Shown here: positions 7,429-17,476 of the stretch, in pieces | Numbering within the stretch: the first letter of the stretch is position 1 | Layout of the letters: each line of letters starts with the position of its first letter | Origin: Gilvimarinus gilvus | GTDB taxonomy: Bacteria; Pseudomonadota; Gammaproteobacteria; Pseudomonadales; Cellvibrionaceae | Length of the DNA: 64,000 nucleotides | Assembly: GCF_030518155.1 (NCBI RefSeq) | Contig: NZ_JAULRU010000418.1 | Location: 1-64,000 of the forward strand | Direction of reading: 5' to 3' | Made by a program: the position numbers and the translations under genes | Notes under the pieces: model-generated | The model's input: only the letters and a program-made list of their open reading frames with translations | The model's database searches: none | What the model was told of the DNA's origin: nothing

Positions 7429-8390
7429 CGAGTAGGTTGGCGGGGCATCGTTTAGAGATATCAGCGTCGAAATTGGACATTATCGGCGATGTACACGGTT
7501 GTGCGGTAACCCTGGAGCGATTGCTTGAGCGGCTTGGTTACAGTCGCAAAGGGGGGGTATTTCAACACCCAGAGAGGAAAGTTATCTTTGTCGGCGATAT
7601 CATTGACCGCGGCCCCAGAATCCGTCATGCACTGGGCTTAGTTCGGGATATGGTGGATGCTGGCAACGCCATACTCGTACTGGGGAATCATGAGCTACAT
7701 GCGCTTTTTTACTGCTTGCCCAATCCCCGTGTTCCCAGCAACTACCTAAGGCCCCGTACACCACGTAACGCTCATATCATCGAAGACACCCTAGAGCAGT
7801 TCGCAAACTACTCTGGCGACTGGCTGGATCACCTAAGGTGGCTAAAACAACGCCCTTTGTATTTCGAGGTGCCGGGCCTTAGAGTCGTTCACGCCTGCTG
7901 GGATGCGGACGTTATTGCCAGAAGATGTGCCGTCATCGCGGAAGATGACTGGGCCCAACTCGCGGATCCGGCGAGCTCCCTTTCGCGTGACATCAAGCGG
8001 TTAACCTCAGGTGTTGAATTGCCACTTCCCAGCCCCCACATTATGACGACGGCCGAGGGTTTTAAGCGACACAGTTTCCGGGCGAGTTTTTGGCATAAAA
8101 ATCCTCGGGTGTTGGGGGATATAGCCTTTCAGCCCGACCCATTACCTACAGAAGTTGCCCAATTACCGATCGATGAAGCTATTAGGCGTGAATTGGTGAT
8201 GTATGCTGATGACCAACCGCTACTCTTTGTCGGCCACTACTGGCTCAATGGCGCACCCAGGCCGATTACATCAAATATTGCCTGTTTGGATTACAGTGCG
8301 GTAAAGTTCGGCCGCTTGGTTGCCTATCGCTGTGAGGGCGAGGCGCAAATCCACCCGAATCATTTTAACTGGGTTTATGTAGACCCTTAG
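7425..8390 (+). CDS. Calcineurin-like metallophosphoesterase
   Basis: 321 residues, overlapping nadK by 4 nt (ATGA). The two-metal site motifs of the family are present in order: GDVHG at 21-25, GDIIDRG at 57-63 and GNHE at 87-90, with later histidines in HACWD and GHYWLNG. The spacing resembles the bis(5'-nucleosyl)-tetraphosphatase (ApaH)/PrpE-like serine-threonine phosphatase group more than nucleases. The real substrate is unknown. Coupling to nadK suggests a nucleotide or dinucleotide substrate, but that rests only on context. Confidence 0.9.
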   Translation: MTSRLAGHRLEISASKLDIIGDVHGCAVTLERLLERLGYSRKGGVFQHPERKVIFVGDIIDRGPRIRHALGLVRDMVDAGNAILVLGNHELHALFYCLPNPRVPSNYLRPRTPRNAHIIEDTLEQFANYSGDWLDHLRWLKQRPLYFEVPGLRVVHACWDADVIARRCAVIAEDDWAQLADPASSLSRDIKRLTSGVELPLPSPHIMTTAEGFKRHSFRASFWHKNPRVLGDIAFQPDPLPTEVAQLPIDEAIRRELVMYADDQPLLFVGHYWLNGAPRPITSNIACLDYSAVKFGRLVAYRCEGEAQIHPNHFNWVYVDP

Positions 8391-8399
8391 GCCTATTTT

Positions 8400-9272
8400 T
8401 TGTCCTGGATACCCATTCAAACGTTCCCAATTGAGCAGGATCTTGCTCAAATTCACCATGTTTTGCAAAGTCGTGGACTGGTGCATCGGGTTATAGAGTA
8501 CAACGGTAGACAAGTACTCTACGTGAGCGAGCAATACCAAGACGCAGCTCGCCAGCTGTTGGCTATGTGGCAAAGAGGGGAGCACATTGACAGGAATTAC
8601 GCCAGCGCCGCTGCGGTCACTGTTAAACCTGCGATGCAGCTGCGTCAAACTCCGGTAACTTTGGCGCTCATACTCCTGAGCGCATTGGGGTATGTGTTGG
8701 TCGCCATACCAGAATTGATTCACTGGCAGCTCGCGCTGATGTTTGTTCCCATGGACCTTGTGCAAGGTCAATGGCTGGATGTGCAATCACTGAGCGATAC
8801 GTTCGAGCGCGCGCAATACTGGCGTTTAGTGACTCCAGCTTTTGTACATTTTTCGATCTTGCATCTGGTTTTTAACAGCCTCTGGACCTGGGAGCTGGGA
8901 CGTCGAATCGAACGTTTGAATGGTGCATTGTTCGCCATGTTGTTCTTCTTGTTTGCAGCTTTTGCCGCAAATATCAGCCAGTACTTTTGGCCTTCGGACG
9001 CCGCGCGCTTTGGCGGAATGTCTGGTGTTGTCTATGCCTATTTAGGGTATATAGCAGTCATTCATAGGTTGTTGCCCCGGCCTGAAACCAGTTTACCTCG
9101 CGGAATTACGGCTTTTATGTTGGCTTGGTTGGCGATTTGTATGACGGGTATAGTCGACCAGGCCATCGAAGGTGGTGTCGCCAATGGTGCCCATCTGGGT
9201 GGCTTAATAGCAGGTGTTGCCATTGCACTTTTGCAAGCCATGTTTAAACGAACGCATTCGGAGCGGACATGA
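8400..9272 (+). CDS. glpG: Rhomboid intramembrane serine protease, GlpG type
   Basis: 290 residues. The start is taken as TTG at 8400, since no in-frame ATG or GTG precedes the conserved N-terminal domain; the ribosome-binding site is weak, so the exact start is uncertain. Residues 1-75 form the cytoplasmic GlpG domain, followed by about six membrane helices. Catalytic S208 lies in GGMSGV and H265 in NGAHLGG. H155 and N159 in HLVFNS supply the oxyanion pocket. It cleaves transmembrane substrates within the inner membrane. Its stop overlaps the next gene (ATGA). Confidence 0.92.
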   Translation: MSWIPIQTFPIEQDLAQIHHVLQSRGLVHRVIEYNGRQVLYVSEQYQDAARQLLAMWQRGEHIDRNYASAAAVTVKPAMQLRQTPVTLALILLSALGYVLVAIPELIHWQLALMFVPMDLVQGQWLDVQSLSDTFERAQYWRLVTPAFVHFSILHLVFNSLWTWELGRRIERLNGALFAMLFFLFAAFAANISQYFWPSDAARFGGMSGVVYAYLGYIAVIHRLLPRPETSLPRGITAFMLAWLAICMTGIVDQAIEGGVANGAHLGGLIAGVAIALLQAMFKRTHSERT

Positions 9273-9538
9273 ACGACGATTTCAGGCAGGTTATTGCCAA
9301 TCTTACCCCAGAGGTTTACCAAAACCTGAAAAGAGCCGTCGAACTGGGCAAATGGCCTGACGGTAAGGTGCTTACCCAAGAGCAGCGGGAAACCTGCATG
9401 CAGGCGGTTATTGCGTTTGAGCACCTTCATGTGCCTAAAGAGGAGCAGTCTGGTTATGTCCCACCCAAGCCTGGCGATGCTTGCGATACTGATTCAGACG
9501 CTGGTCAAAGTGCGGAGCAACCTATCAAATGGCAGTGA
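9269..9538 (+). CDS. YeaC-like DUF1315 protein
   Basis: 89-residue small cytoplasmic protein. The core TPEVYQNLKRAVELGKWPDG and later EEQSGYV match the DUF1315/YeaC family of gammaproteobacteria, whose function is unknown. The acidic C-terminal tail is longer than in E. coli YeaC. It overlaps the rhomboid gene by 4 nt and the DUF2797 gene by 10 nt, so it is translated as part of that operon. Confidence 0.9.
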   Translation: MNDDFRQVIANLTPEVYQNLKRAVELGKWPDGKVLTQEQRETCMQAVIAFEHLHVPKEEQSGYVPPKPGDACDTDSDAGQSAEQPIKWQ

Positions 9539-10398
9539 TACCTGTAAAAACCTTACCTGGCGATGTAACTGGCGCATTGAGGAAAATGTCCGTTGAACTC
9601 TCAGCCAGTGGCGATGCAGTGGAATACTCATTGCACTGTGGGGACGCAGTATTCTCAGCTAACGCACTGATTGGTCAAACCTTGACCCTTGCCTATACGG
9701 GTGAAATTCGCTGCCTCCATTGTGATCGCAAAACCCGTAAGAGTTTCAGTCAGGGCTACTGCTACCCCTGTTTTCAGTCTCTTGCTCAGTGCGACTCGTG
9801 CATCGTCAGCCCGGAAAAATGCCATTACCACCTCGGGACGTGCCGTGAACCGAGCTGGGCCGAACAATTCTGTATGAACGATCATGTTGTTTACCTGGCA
9901 AATTCATCGTCGCCGAAAGTTGGCATTACGCGGGCCACGCAAATTCCCACACGCTGGATCGACCAAGGTGCTGTGCAGGCGCTGCCCATTTTCACAGTGC
10001 CGAATAGGCGAATGGCGGGGTTGGTTGAGGTTGCTTGCAAACCGCATATCAGTGACCGGACTCAATGGCAGAGAATGCTTAAAGGCAGCCCTGATCCCGT
10101 TGATTTACGGCAAATTGCCATTGAGCTGATCGACAAGCTGGAACCGGAGCTCGAGCAATTGCGCAGCGAACATGGGGCGGACAGTATCGTATCTTTGCTA
10201 AGCGCTGAAGCTGAAAGCGTCGATATATGCTACCCGGTACCGACTCCACCGCTAAAAGTAAAATCCGTAAACCTTGAAAAAACCCCGGTCTTTACCGGCG
10301 AGTTGACTGGTATAAAAGGCCAGTACTTAATTTTTGGTGACCAGGTGCTGAATGTACGGAAGTTCGGTGGTTACCATGTCACAATTTTCGTTTCCTGA
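9529..10398 (+). CDS. DUF2797 zinc-ribbon/GIY-YIG-like protein
   Basis: 289 residues. An N-terminal beta domain is followed by a cysteine-rich segment (CLHCDRKT, GYCYPCF, CDSC, then C and H pairs to about residue 105) that should bind zinc. A VVYLANSSSPKVGITR ... RWIDQGA segment follows and recalls a degenerate GIY-YIG nuclease fold. DUF2797 proteins have no established function. It is in the glpG-yeaC-DUF2797-pepN run, overlaps the preceding gene by 10 nt and ends 7 nt before pepN. Confidence 0.88.
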   Translation: MAVIPVKTLPGDVTGALRKMSVELSASGDAVEYSLHCGDAVFSANALIGQTLTLAYTGEIRCLHCDRKTRKSFSQGYCYPCFQSLAQCDSCIVSPEKCHYHLGTCREPSWAEQFCMNDHVVYLANSSSPKVGITRATQIPTRWIDQGAVQALPIFTVPNRRMAGLVEVACKPHISDRTQWQRMLKGSPDPVDLRQIAIELIDKLEPELEQLRSEHGADSIVSLLSAEAESVDICYPVPTPPLKVKSVNLEKTPVFTGELTGIKGQYLIFGDQVLNVRKFGGYHVTIFVS

Positions 10399-10405
10399 GG
10401 CCACT

Positions 10406-13087
10406 ATGAATATTGCTGAGCCAACTTCTGCTGTACAAACTGTCTATTTGAACGACTATCAGCAGCCGGCATATTGGATTGATAAAACCGAGCTGGAAGT
10501 CGATATATACTCGGGAGAAACTTTTGTACGCTCCCGCCTAACGATGCGTAAGAATTCATCCATTGAAGGAGCCCAGCTGGATTTACATGGTGAAGGCTTA
10601 GAATTGCTCGAAATCGCAATAGACGGTGAACCACTGTCAGAAGAGCGATATGTACAAGGCCCGTCTGTATTATCACTTACCCCTGAGACTGAAAAATTTG
10701 TCCTGGAAACTAAGGTGAGAATCGAGCCTGAGCAAAATACTTCGCTCGAGGGCTTGTACCGATCGCGCACTATGTACTGCACACAATGCGAAGCCGAAGG
10801 CTTTCGCAAAATCACCTATTATCTTGATCGCCCGGATGTTATGAGTGATTTTACGACTCGGGTATCAGCGGATAAGTCTCGGTGCCCCGTACTATTATCC
10901 AATGGGAATCTGGTTGAGGCCGGAAGTTTGGACAATGGCCGGCACTTCGCAACCTGGCACGACCCTCATAAGAAGCCCGCCTACCTATTTGCATTAGTGG
11001 CGGGCGACTTGGCTAAGGTGGAGGACAGCTTCACAACCTGCAGTGGCAAGCAGGTGGCGTTAGAAATTTTCGTTGAAGAAAAAGATCTCGGCAAATGCGA
11101 TCACGCCATGCAGTCGCTTAAGAAATCCATGCAATGGGATGAGCAAACCTATGGGCGCGAATACGATTTAGATATATTTATGATCGTTGCTGTTGACGAC
11201 TTCAATATGGGGGCAATGGAGAATAAAGGACTGAACATTTTCAATACCTCCTGTGTGCTGGCAAGCCCCACAACAACCACTGACGCAGGTTTTCAGCGGG
11301 TGGAGGGTGTGGTTGCTCACGAGTACTTTCACAATTGGTCTGGTAACCGCGTTACCTGCAGGGACTGGTTTCAGTTGAGCCTTAAAGAGGGCTTTACGGT
11401 TTACCGAGACTCTGAGTTTTCTGCGGATATGGGCTCGCGCACCGTTAAACGGGTTGAAGATGTATCTTTGCTGCGCACTCATCAGTTTGCAGAAGATGCA
11501 GGACCTATGGCGCATCCAATACGCCCGTCAAGCTATATGGAAATTTCCAATTTCTATACATTAACAATATACGAAAAAGGCGCTGAGGTTGTGCGGATGA
11601 TAGCAAATCTGCTGGGGCCGGAGCTGTTCCGAAAGGGCACTGATTTGTATTTTGAACGGCATGACGGCCAGGCGGTTACCACCGAAGATTTTGTCCGGGC
11701 TATGGCCGATGTCTCCGGTCGAGATTTTTCTCAATTCGACAATTGGTACAACCAGGCGGGCACACCGGAGCTCACAATCGTTGATGCTTATGATGAAAAC
11801 GCCCGGGAGTATACGCTCACCGTTTCCCAGTACACACCGGCCACACCCGAATGCGCTGTTAAAAAACCATTCCATATACCGCTGCGCATGGGCTTGATTG
11901 GAGAAGCTGGCGAGTTAGCCTTGACGCTTGCAGACGAGATCGCGGAAGACCTGCCAGAGGACAATACCGATCGCGTATTGGAAGTAACGCAGACGACGCA
12001 GAGTTTTGTGTTTCACAATGTGCCGGAAAAACCGGTTCCGTCGTTACTGAGAAACTTTTCGGCGCCCGTCAAATTAAAATACGATTATAGTCGGGACGAT
12101 CTGTGCGCCATAGTCATGCGTGACAGCAACGGCTTTACCCGTTACGAAGCCGTGCAAAGTTTGTGTATGGCTGCCATCAACGATGCCATGGCCGCCGGCG
12201 AGGGCGGTCGATTTGTGCTCGACGAGCGCTTGCCGCGGGTCTATCGAAGCTTGTTCGCTCAAGCAGAACTCGATCAAGCCATGTTCGCCTATATGCTGAC
12301 TCTGCCCGCTGAGGGTTATATCGCTGAGCAGCAGAGCGAGATAGACCCTCAAGCGATTTATCAAGCCCGTAGCAAAGTGAAAAGTGCCTTAGCGCAAGCA
12401 TTGGCTGGCGAGCTTGAGCAGACCTACCGCGCATTGTCTGTTGACGTCGAGTATAGCGCCGACGCGGAATCTATTGCGCGGCGCAGCCTTAAAAATGTAT
12501 GTTTGTCCTATCTAATGGATCAGCCTTCGGACGCGACGTTAGAATTGTGCAAAACTCAGTTTGAGACTGCAACCAACATGACCGATGAAATTGCTGCATT
12601 AACAGCGATGGTAATGTCGGAAAATGCCAAGGCGCAGGCTGCAGCGGCAGTCGCCTTATCCGATTTTTATGTAAAATGGCGTGACGAGGCACTGGTGGTA
12701 AATCAATGGTTTGCTCTGCAGGCGCGCAACCCCGCTGCGGGCGGCCTAAAACGAGTGAATGACCTGCTGCAACACGAGGCCTATGACAGCTCGAATCCCA
12801 ATAAAATTCGTGCCGTTATTGGCGGATTTTGTGGTGGTAATACCCCAAACTTTCACAGTTTAGGTGAGACGCCAGAGCAGGGCGGTTATGCGTTCCTGGC
12901 GCAACAAATTCAACAACTTGATGCAAAAAATCCGCAAATAGCGGCGCGCTTACTAACGCCGCTAACGCGCTGGCGTCGCTACGCGCCGGCTTATAGCCAG
13001 GCCATGCGTAGCCAACTGGAGGCCTTGCTGGAAATGCCGAGCTTATCTCCGGACTGTTATGAGGTGGTCAGTAAAAGTCTGGCATGA
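10406..13087 (+). CDS. pepN: Aminopeptidase N (M1 family)
   Basis: Zinc exopeptidase removing N-terminal residues from peptides in the cytosol, a main step of peptide turnover. 893 residues from the ATG at 10406, chosen for the upstream GAGG and because earlier in-frame ATGs lie inside the previous gene. GAMEN substrate-anchoring motif at 269-273; zinc site HEYFH at 305-309 with E328 as third ligand; E306 is catalytic. Length matches E. coli PepN (870). Large C-terminal helical domain (about 550-890) present. No truncation. Confidence 0.97.
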   Translation: MNIAEPTSAVQTVYLNDYQQPAYWIDKTELEVDIYSGETFVRSRLTMRKNSSIEGAQLDLHGEGLELLEIAIDGEPLSEERYVQGPSVLSLTPETEKFVLETKVRIEPEQNTSLEGLYRSRTMYCTQCEAEGFRKITYYLDRPDVMSDFTTRVSADKSRCPVLLSNGNLVEAGSLDNGRHFATWHDPHKKPAYLFALVAGDLAKVEDSFTTCSGKQVALEIFVEEKDLGKCDHAMQSLKKSMQWDEQTYGREYDLDIFMIVAVDDFNMGAMENKGLNIFNTSCVLASPTTTTDAGFQRVEGVVAHEYFHNWSGNRVTCRDWFQLSLKEGFTVYRDSEFSADMGSRTVKRVEDVSLLRTHQFAEDAGPMAHPIRPSSYMEISNFYTLTIYEKGAEVVRMIANLLGPELFRKGTDLYFERHDGQAVTTEDFVRAMADVSGRDFSQFDNWYNQAGTPELTIVDAYDENAREYTLTVSQYTPATPECAVKKPFHIPLRMGLIGEAGELALTLADEIAEDLPEDNTDRVLEVTQTTQSFVFHNVPEKPVPSLLRNFSAPVKLKYDYSRDDLCAIVMRDSNGFTRYEAVQSLCMAAINDAMAAGEGGRFVLDERLPRVYRSLFAQAELDQAMFAYMLTLPAEGYIAEQQSEIDPQAIYQARSKVKSALAQALAGELEQTYRALSVDVEYSADAESIARRSLKNVCLSYLMDQPSDATLELCKTQFETATNMTDEIAALTAMVMSENAKAQAAAAVALSDFYVKWRDEALVVNQWFALQARNPAAGGLKRVNDLLQHEAYDSSNPNKIRAVIGGFCGGNTPNFHSLGETPEQGGYAFLAQQIQQLDAKNPQIAARLLTPLTRWRRYAPAYSQAMRSQLEALLEMPSLSPDCYEVVSKSLA

Positions 13088-13126
13088 TAGACAGGCAGAG
13101 TCATGCGCAATTAGGAGAATAGGTGG

Positions 13127-14065
13127 ATGAGTGAGTCCAAAAGCAACAAACTTGTTATCGCGATATCTTCCCGGGCGCTGTTTAATCTGGATGAAAGTCA
13201 CCGGGTTTACACCGAAAGCGGCTTAGAGGCGTATGCTCGCTATCAAATGGAGCATGAAGAAGAGCCTCTCGAGGTCGGTGACGCCTATCCAATGGTAAAG
13301 AAGTTGTTGCATCTAAATGAAAGCTTACCAGGTGCTCCCAAAGTTGAGGTTATATTGCTTTCCCGCAACAGCGCGGATACGGGGCTGCGGGTCTTTAACT
13401 CCATTGAGCATTATAAGTTAAACATTACTCGCGCGGCCTTTTGTGGTGGTCTCAGTCCCTATCGCTATGCATCTGCGTTTGGCTGTCAACTGTTTTTATC
13501 CACTGAAGCCGACGATGTGAGGCACGCGCTAGAGCACGGAATTGCCGCTGCAACCTTGATGGCGCCGAAAGCGGGTAGCAATAATCAAGGGGAGCTGCGT
13601 TTCGCCTTTGATGGTGATGCGGTCCTTTTTTCCGATGATGCCGAGCGAATTTTTAAACAAGAAGGCTTGTCGGCCTTCACCGCCAGCGAGCGAGCCGCGG
13701 CCAAAACCCCATTGCCAGGTGGGCCCTTTAAGCCGTTTCTCGATGCACTACATCGATTACAGGCTGAGTTTGTAGACGCGGAGTCTTGCCCAATACGCAC
13801 AGCGCTCGTGACAGCCCGCTCGGCGCCCGCTCACGAACGCGTTATTCGCACACTGCGGGCCTGGAATATTCGAATTGACGAGTCTTTGTTCCTCGGTGGT
13901 CTCGCCAAGGGTGAATTTTTAAAAGCCTATGGCGCGGATGTTTTTTTTGATGATCAGCAGGCCCATATTGATTCGGCGAGTGCCCATGTGGCGACCGGCC
14001 ATGTACCACATGGTGTAGCCAACAGCCCAGAGTTTGCCAAAAAAACGTTAAAAATCGATCAGTAA
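13127..14065 (+). CDS. Cytosolic 5'-nucleotidase (cN-I-like)
   Basis: 312 residues of the family related to eukaryotic cytosolic 5'-nucleotidase I (Pfam 5-nucleotidase). The segments LVIAISSRALFNLDESHRVY, VEVILLSRNSADTGLRVFNS and FFDDQQAHI correspond to the HAD-like phosphatase core. The expected reaction is hydrolysis of nucleoside monophosphates such as AMP or IMP. The ATG follows GGAGAATAGGTGG, a good ribosome-binding region. 39 nt after pepN, so possibly cotranscribed. Confidence 0.9.
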   Translation: MSESKSNKLVIAISSRALFNLDESHRVYTESGLEAYARYQMEHEEEPLEVGDAYPMVKKLLHLNESLPGAPKVEVILLSRNSADTGLRVFNSIEHYKLNITRAAFCGGLSPYRYASAFGCQLFLSTEADDVRHALEHGIAAATLMAPKAGSNNQGELRFAFDGDAVLFSDDAERIFKQEGLSAFTASERAAAKTPLPGGPFKPFLDALHRLQAEFVDAESCPIRTALVTARSAPAHERVIRTLRAWNIRIDESLFLGGLAKGEFLKAYGADVFFDDQQAHIDSASAHVATGHVPHGVANSPEFAKKTLKIDQ

Positions 14066-14144
14066 AGGCGCAATATCTAGATTTTTGGTGCTTCTTGCAA
14101 AAATTGACTATTCTTGTCCTGAATAATCAACTATATTTTTATAA

Positions 14145-15149
<1,005 letters not shown>

Positions 15150-15156
15150 GTCTTTG

Positions 15157-15181
15157 CCGGGGTTGTGACTTGCAACCCTGG
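15157..15181 (+). terminator. Hairpin downstream of cysB
   Basis: CCGGGGTTG (15157-15165) pairs with CAACCCTGG (15173-15181) in a 9-bp stem with one G-U pair and a 7-nt loop. The following TACATTTCAACTTTC is T-rich but not a continuous U-tract, so termination may be partial. Confidence 0.45.
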
Positions 15182-15275
15182 TACATTTCAACTTTCTTAG
15201 CGTGTTTGTGATCTAAACCTGGTCATCAAACGAATACCTATACAGATTTCAGATTATGTACAGGTGCTTAGCCAT

Positions 15276-16238
15276 ATGGAAGATTCAGCCAAAATCCCGG
15301 TTGCTATCAGTCAATGCTTGCTCGGAGAGCGCGTTCGCTTTGACGGTGGCCACAAGCGCTCGAGGTATGTAACCGATCAGCTAGGGCAGTATTTTGATTT
15401 CCAGTCATTCTGCCCCGAAGTCGCTATTGGATTAGGTATACCACGCAAACCCATACGCCTAGTCGTAACAGACGCGCAGACCCGGGTCCAGCAAGTGGAT
15501 AACCCTCAGATGGATGTTACCGATGAACTGCGTCAGTACGCCGCTGAAGTCGCGCCCGGATTGCATGATATTTGCGGATACATTTTTATGCAAAACTCGC
15601 CAAGTTGTGGGGCGTATGGCATGAAGCGCTATGGCGAGAACGGCTACCCTTTGGATAAAAAGGGGCGCGGCGCTTTTGCAGACGAGATTATGCAACGGCT
15701 ACCACTTCTCCCTGTCGAGGAGGCTGGTCGTTTGAATGATGCTGGGCTTCGGGAAAACTTCATCACCCGAGTTTTCGCTTATCGTGACTGGAAGCTTTCA
15801 GTAGCGGCAAGCCCATCGCCTAAAGCACTGATTGATTTCTATTCGCGCTACAAGTATCAGGTAATGGCGCACCATGTACCGAGCTACAAAGCCATCGGTA
15901 AACTTCTCGCGGACCTAAAAACGCCGCCGATTGAGCAAGTTTGTGATGAATTTGTACGCATTTTCATGACTGCACTGGAGCATTTGGCGACGCGCAAAGG
16001 CAATACCAACACAATGATGCACTTGCGTGGTTACCTAAGAGAGCAACTAAACGTCCGGGACAATCAGGAACTCAGCGACTTGATTGAAAATTACCGACTT
16101 GGGTTGGTGCCGCTGGTCGTGCCTATGACGCTATTAAAACATCATTTGATGAAAGTGGATGATGAATACCTACACTGTCAGACTTTCTGGAGTCCTCACC
16201 CTGAGCGCTTAGGTCTGCGCAATGTCATTGCCAGTTAA
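15276..16238 (+). CDS. DUF523-DUF1722 fusion (TudS-like desulfidase plus YbgA domain)
   Basis: 320 residues from ATG 15276, preferred over GTG 15264 because AGGTG lies 8 nt upstream. The N-terminal DUF523 domain (1-160) keeps the three cysteines C14 (QCLLGE), C46 (FCPEV) and C111 (SPSCG) that bind a [4Fe-4S] cluster in thiouracil desulfidase TudS. The C-terminal DUF1722/YbgA domain (about 195-310) has no proven role. In E. coli ybgA also precedes the photolyase gene, as here. Since 4-thiouridine in tRNA is a near-UV target, a link to thiolated-base turnover after light stress is attractive, but is inference. First gene of the ten-gene operon. Confidence 0.88.
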   Translation: MEDSAKIPVAISQCLLGERVRFDGGHKRSRYVTDQLGQYFDFQSFCPEVAIGLGIPRKPIRLVVTDAQTRVQQVDNPQMDVTDELRQYAAEVAPGLHDICGYIFMQNSPSCGAYGMKRYGENGYPLDKKGRGAFADEIMQRLPLLPVEEAGRLNDAGLRENFITRVFAYRDWKLSVAASPSPKALIDFYSRYKYQVMAHHVPSYKAIGKLLADLKTPPIEQVCDEFVRIFMTALEHLATRKGNTNTMMHLRGYLREQLNVRDNQELSDLIENYRLGLVPLVVPMTLLKHHLMKVDDEYLHCQTFWSPHPERLGLRNVIAS

Positions 16239-17031
16239 AGCCCCGACGAGCGGCTACAGTATAGGCGAAGTCGCCCGTATGAGCGGGGTCAGTGTGGCCG
16301 CGCTGCGCGCGTGGGAAAGGCGTTATGAATTTTTAAACCCTGGTCGGAATGATCAAGGGCACCGCTTGTACGCCGAACATGACCTCTGGTTAGTCTTACA
16401 AGCAAAGAAAATGATAGAGCACGGCATCTCACCGGGAAGCATAGACCTGGACTGGTTTGTAGGTATTCAAAACACGGATTGTTCTGAGCTTAATCAGCAA
16501 GTGTTACAGAGTCTCGACCTTGGCGATATGTCAACCACGCTTTCACTGTTGTCGCGGTTGAACGAAGCGGCGGACGATTGTCTTATGCATGAGCTCTTCT
16601 GTCTTGGCCAACAAACCACACGTATGCGCCGAGCCGATGGTAGAGGCGATCTTCTGCTCTCGCATTTGCTCAATTACGCATCAGGGAGCGATGCATCTGC
16701 GTTGCCGCTAGTGGTGGTAATTTGCCCGAAAGAGTTCGCCTTTTGCTTTCGTTTAATGGGTGTTGCCGCCGTTAAGAGGGGCATAGTCAATCTGTTAACC
16801 ATTCCTGCTACTAGACCTTATAGCGCGAGTATTCCGTTGCCGTGTGAAGGTGACGAGGCTGTAAAGATCTACATGGCACGTTCACTCGATAGCACGGAAG
16901 ATCAGAGAGATTTGAGTGGTGGCGCTTATGTCGAATATTTCGATAATCCCAAAGACATAGTCACGCGTATTTTCAAGCCTGACATGCGTAAGGAAGTAGT
17001 GCAGGAGAGAAGAGGATCAGATGAAAACTGA
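16222..17031 (+). CDS. MerR-family regulator, LitR/CarH-related without a B12 motif
   Basis: 269 residues overlapping the previous gene by 17 nt. The N-terminal MerR winged helix (YSIGEVARMSGVSVAALRAW, ERRYEF) resembles LitR/CarH light-responsive regulators. The C-terminal half (80-269) occupies the place of the cobalamin-binding domain, but no DxHxxG motif is visible. This matches the B12-independent class described in Pseudomonas. Those regulators control photolyase and fatty-acid genes like the ones downstream, so this is the probable repressor of its own operon. How it senses light or oxidative stress is not visible; no LOV or photoreceptor gene is in the window. Confidence 0.82.
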   Translation: MSLPVKAPTSGYSIGEVARMSGVSVAALRAWERRYEFLNPGRNDQGHRLYAEHDLWLVLQAKKMIEHGISPGSIDLDWFVGIQNTDCSELNQQVLQSLDLGDMSTTLSLLSRLNEAADDCLMHELFCLGQQTTRMRRADGRGDLLLSHLLNYASGSDASALPLVVVICPKEFAFCFRLMGVAAVKRGIVNLLTIPATRPYSASIPLPCEGDEAVKIYMARSLDSTEDQRDLSGGAYVEYFDNPKDIVTRIFKPDMRKEVVQERRGSDEN

Positions 17032-17476
17032 AGAAGAAAACGGCCTAATTGAAAAACTAACGGGACAATACCAATCGTTTAGTGCAGGCTCGATTGATTC
17101 TATCGTGGACCTGTACTCAGAGGATGTCGAGTTTATCGATCCGGTGCAAAGAATCGTAGGTAGGTCCGCGTTGCGTTCATATTTTCAGGCGCTGGGATTG
17201 AATCTTACTTTTTGTCATTTTAGTTTTTCTTCGACAGTAAAAAGCAGAGGGGACGACGGTAATGATATCGCTGTACTGTTTTGGATTATGCGGTTTTCGC
17301 ATCCAAAGCTTAACGGTGGAAATGCGAGTGAGTTAAGTGGCTGTTCACACATAATCTACACTGATAAGGTCATCTACCAGCGAGACTATTACGATTTGGG
17401 CGAGATGGTGTATGAAAGTATTCCTCTGTTGGGGAGTGTCATTCGCCGCATTAAGTTACGTTTGGGTGAGAAATGA
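17021..17476 (+). CDS. NTF2-like (SnoaL-type) protein
   Basis: 151 residues with the NTF2-like cone fold pattern: an N-terminal helix, then YSEDVEFIDPVQRIVGRSALRSY and a curved sheet ending RDYYDLGEMVYE. Such domains bind small hydrophobic ligands or act as isomerase or hydratase scaffolds. The substrate is unknown. Starts 11 nt inside the regulator gene and ends in an ATGA overlap with the photolyase. Family members occur in the same place in related photolyase-CFA clusters. Confidence 0.83.
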   Translation: MKTEEENGLIEKLTGQYQSFSAGSIDSIVDLYSEDVEFIDPVQRIVGRSALRSYFQALGLNLTFCHFSFSSTVKSRGDDGNDIAVLFWIMRFSHPKLNGGNASELSGCSHIIYTDKVIYQRDYYDLGEMVYESIPLLGSVIRRIKLRLGEK

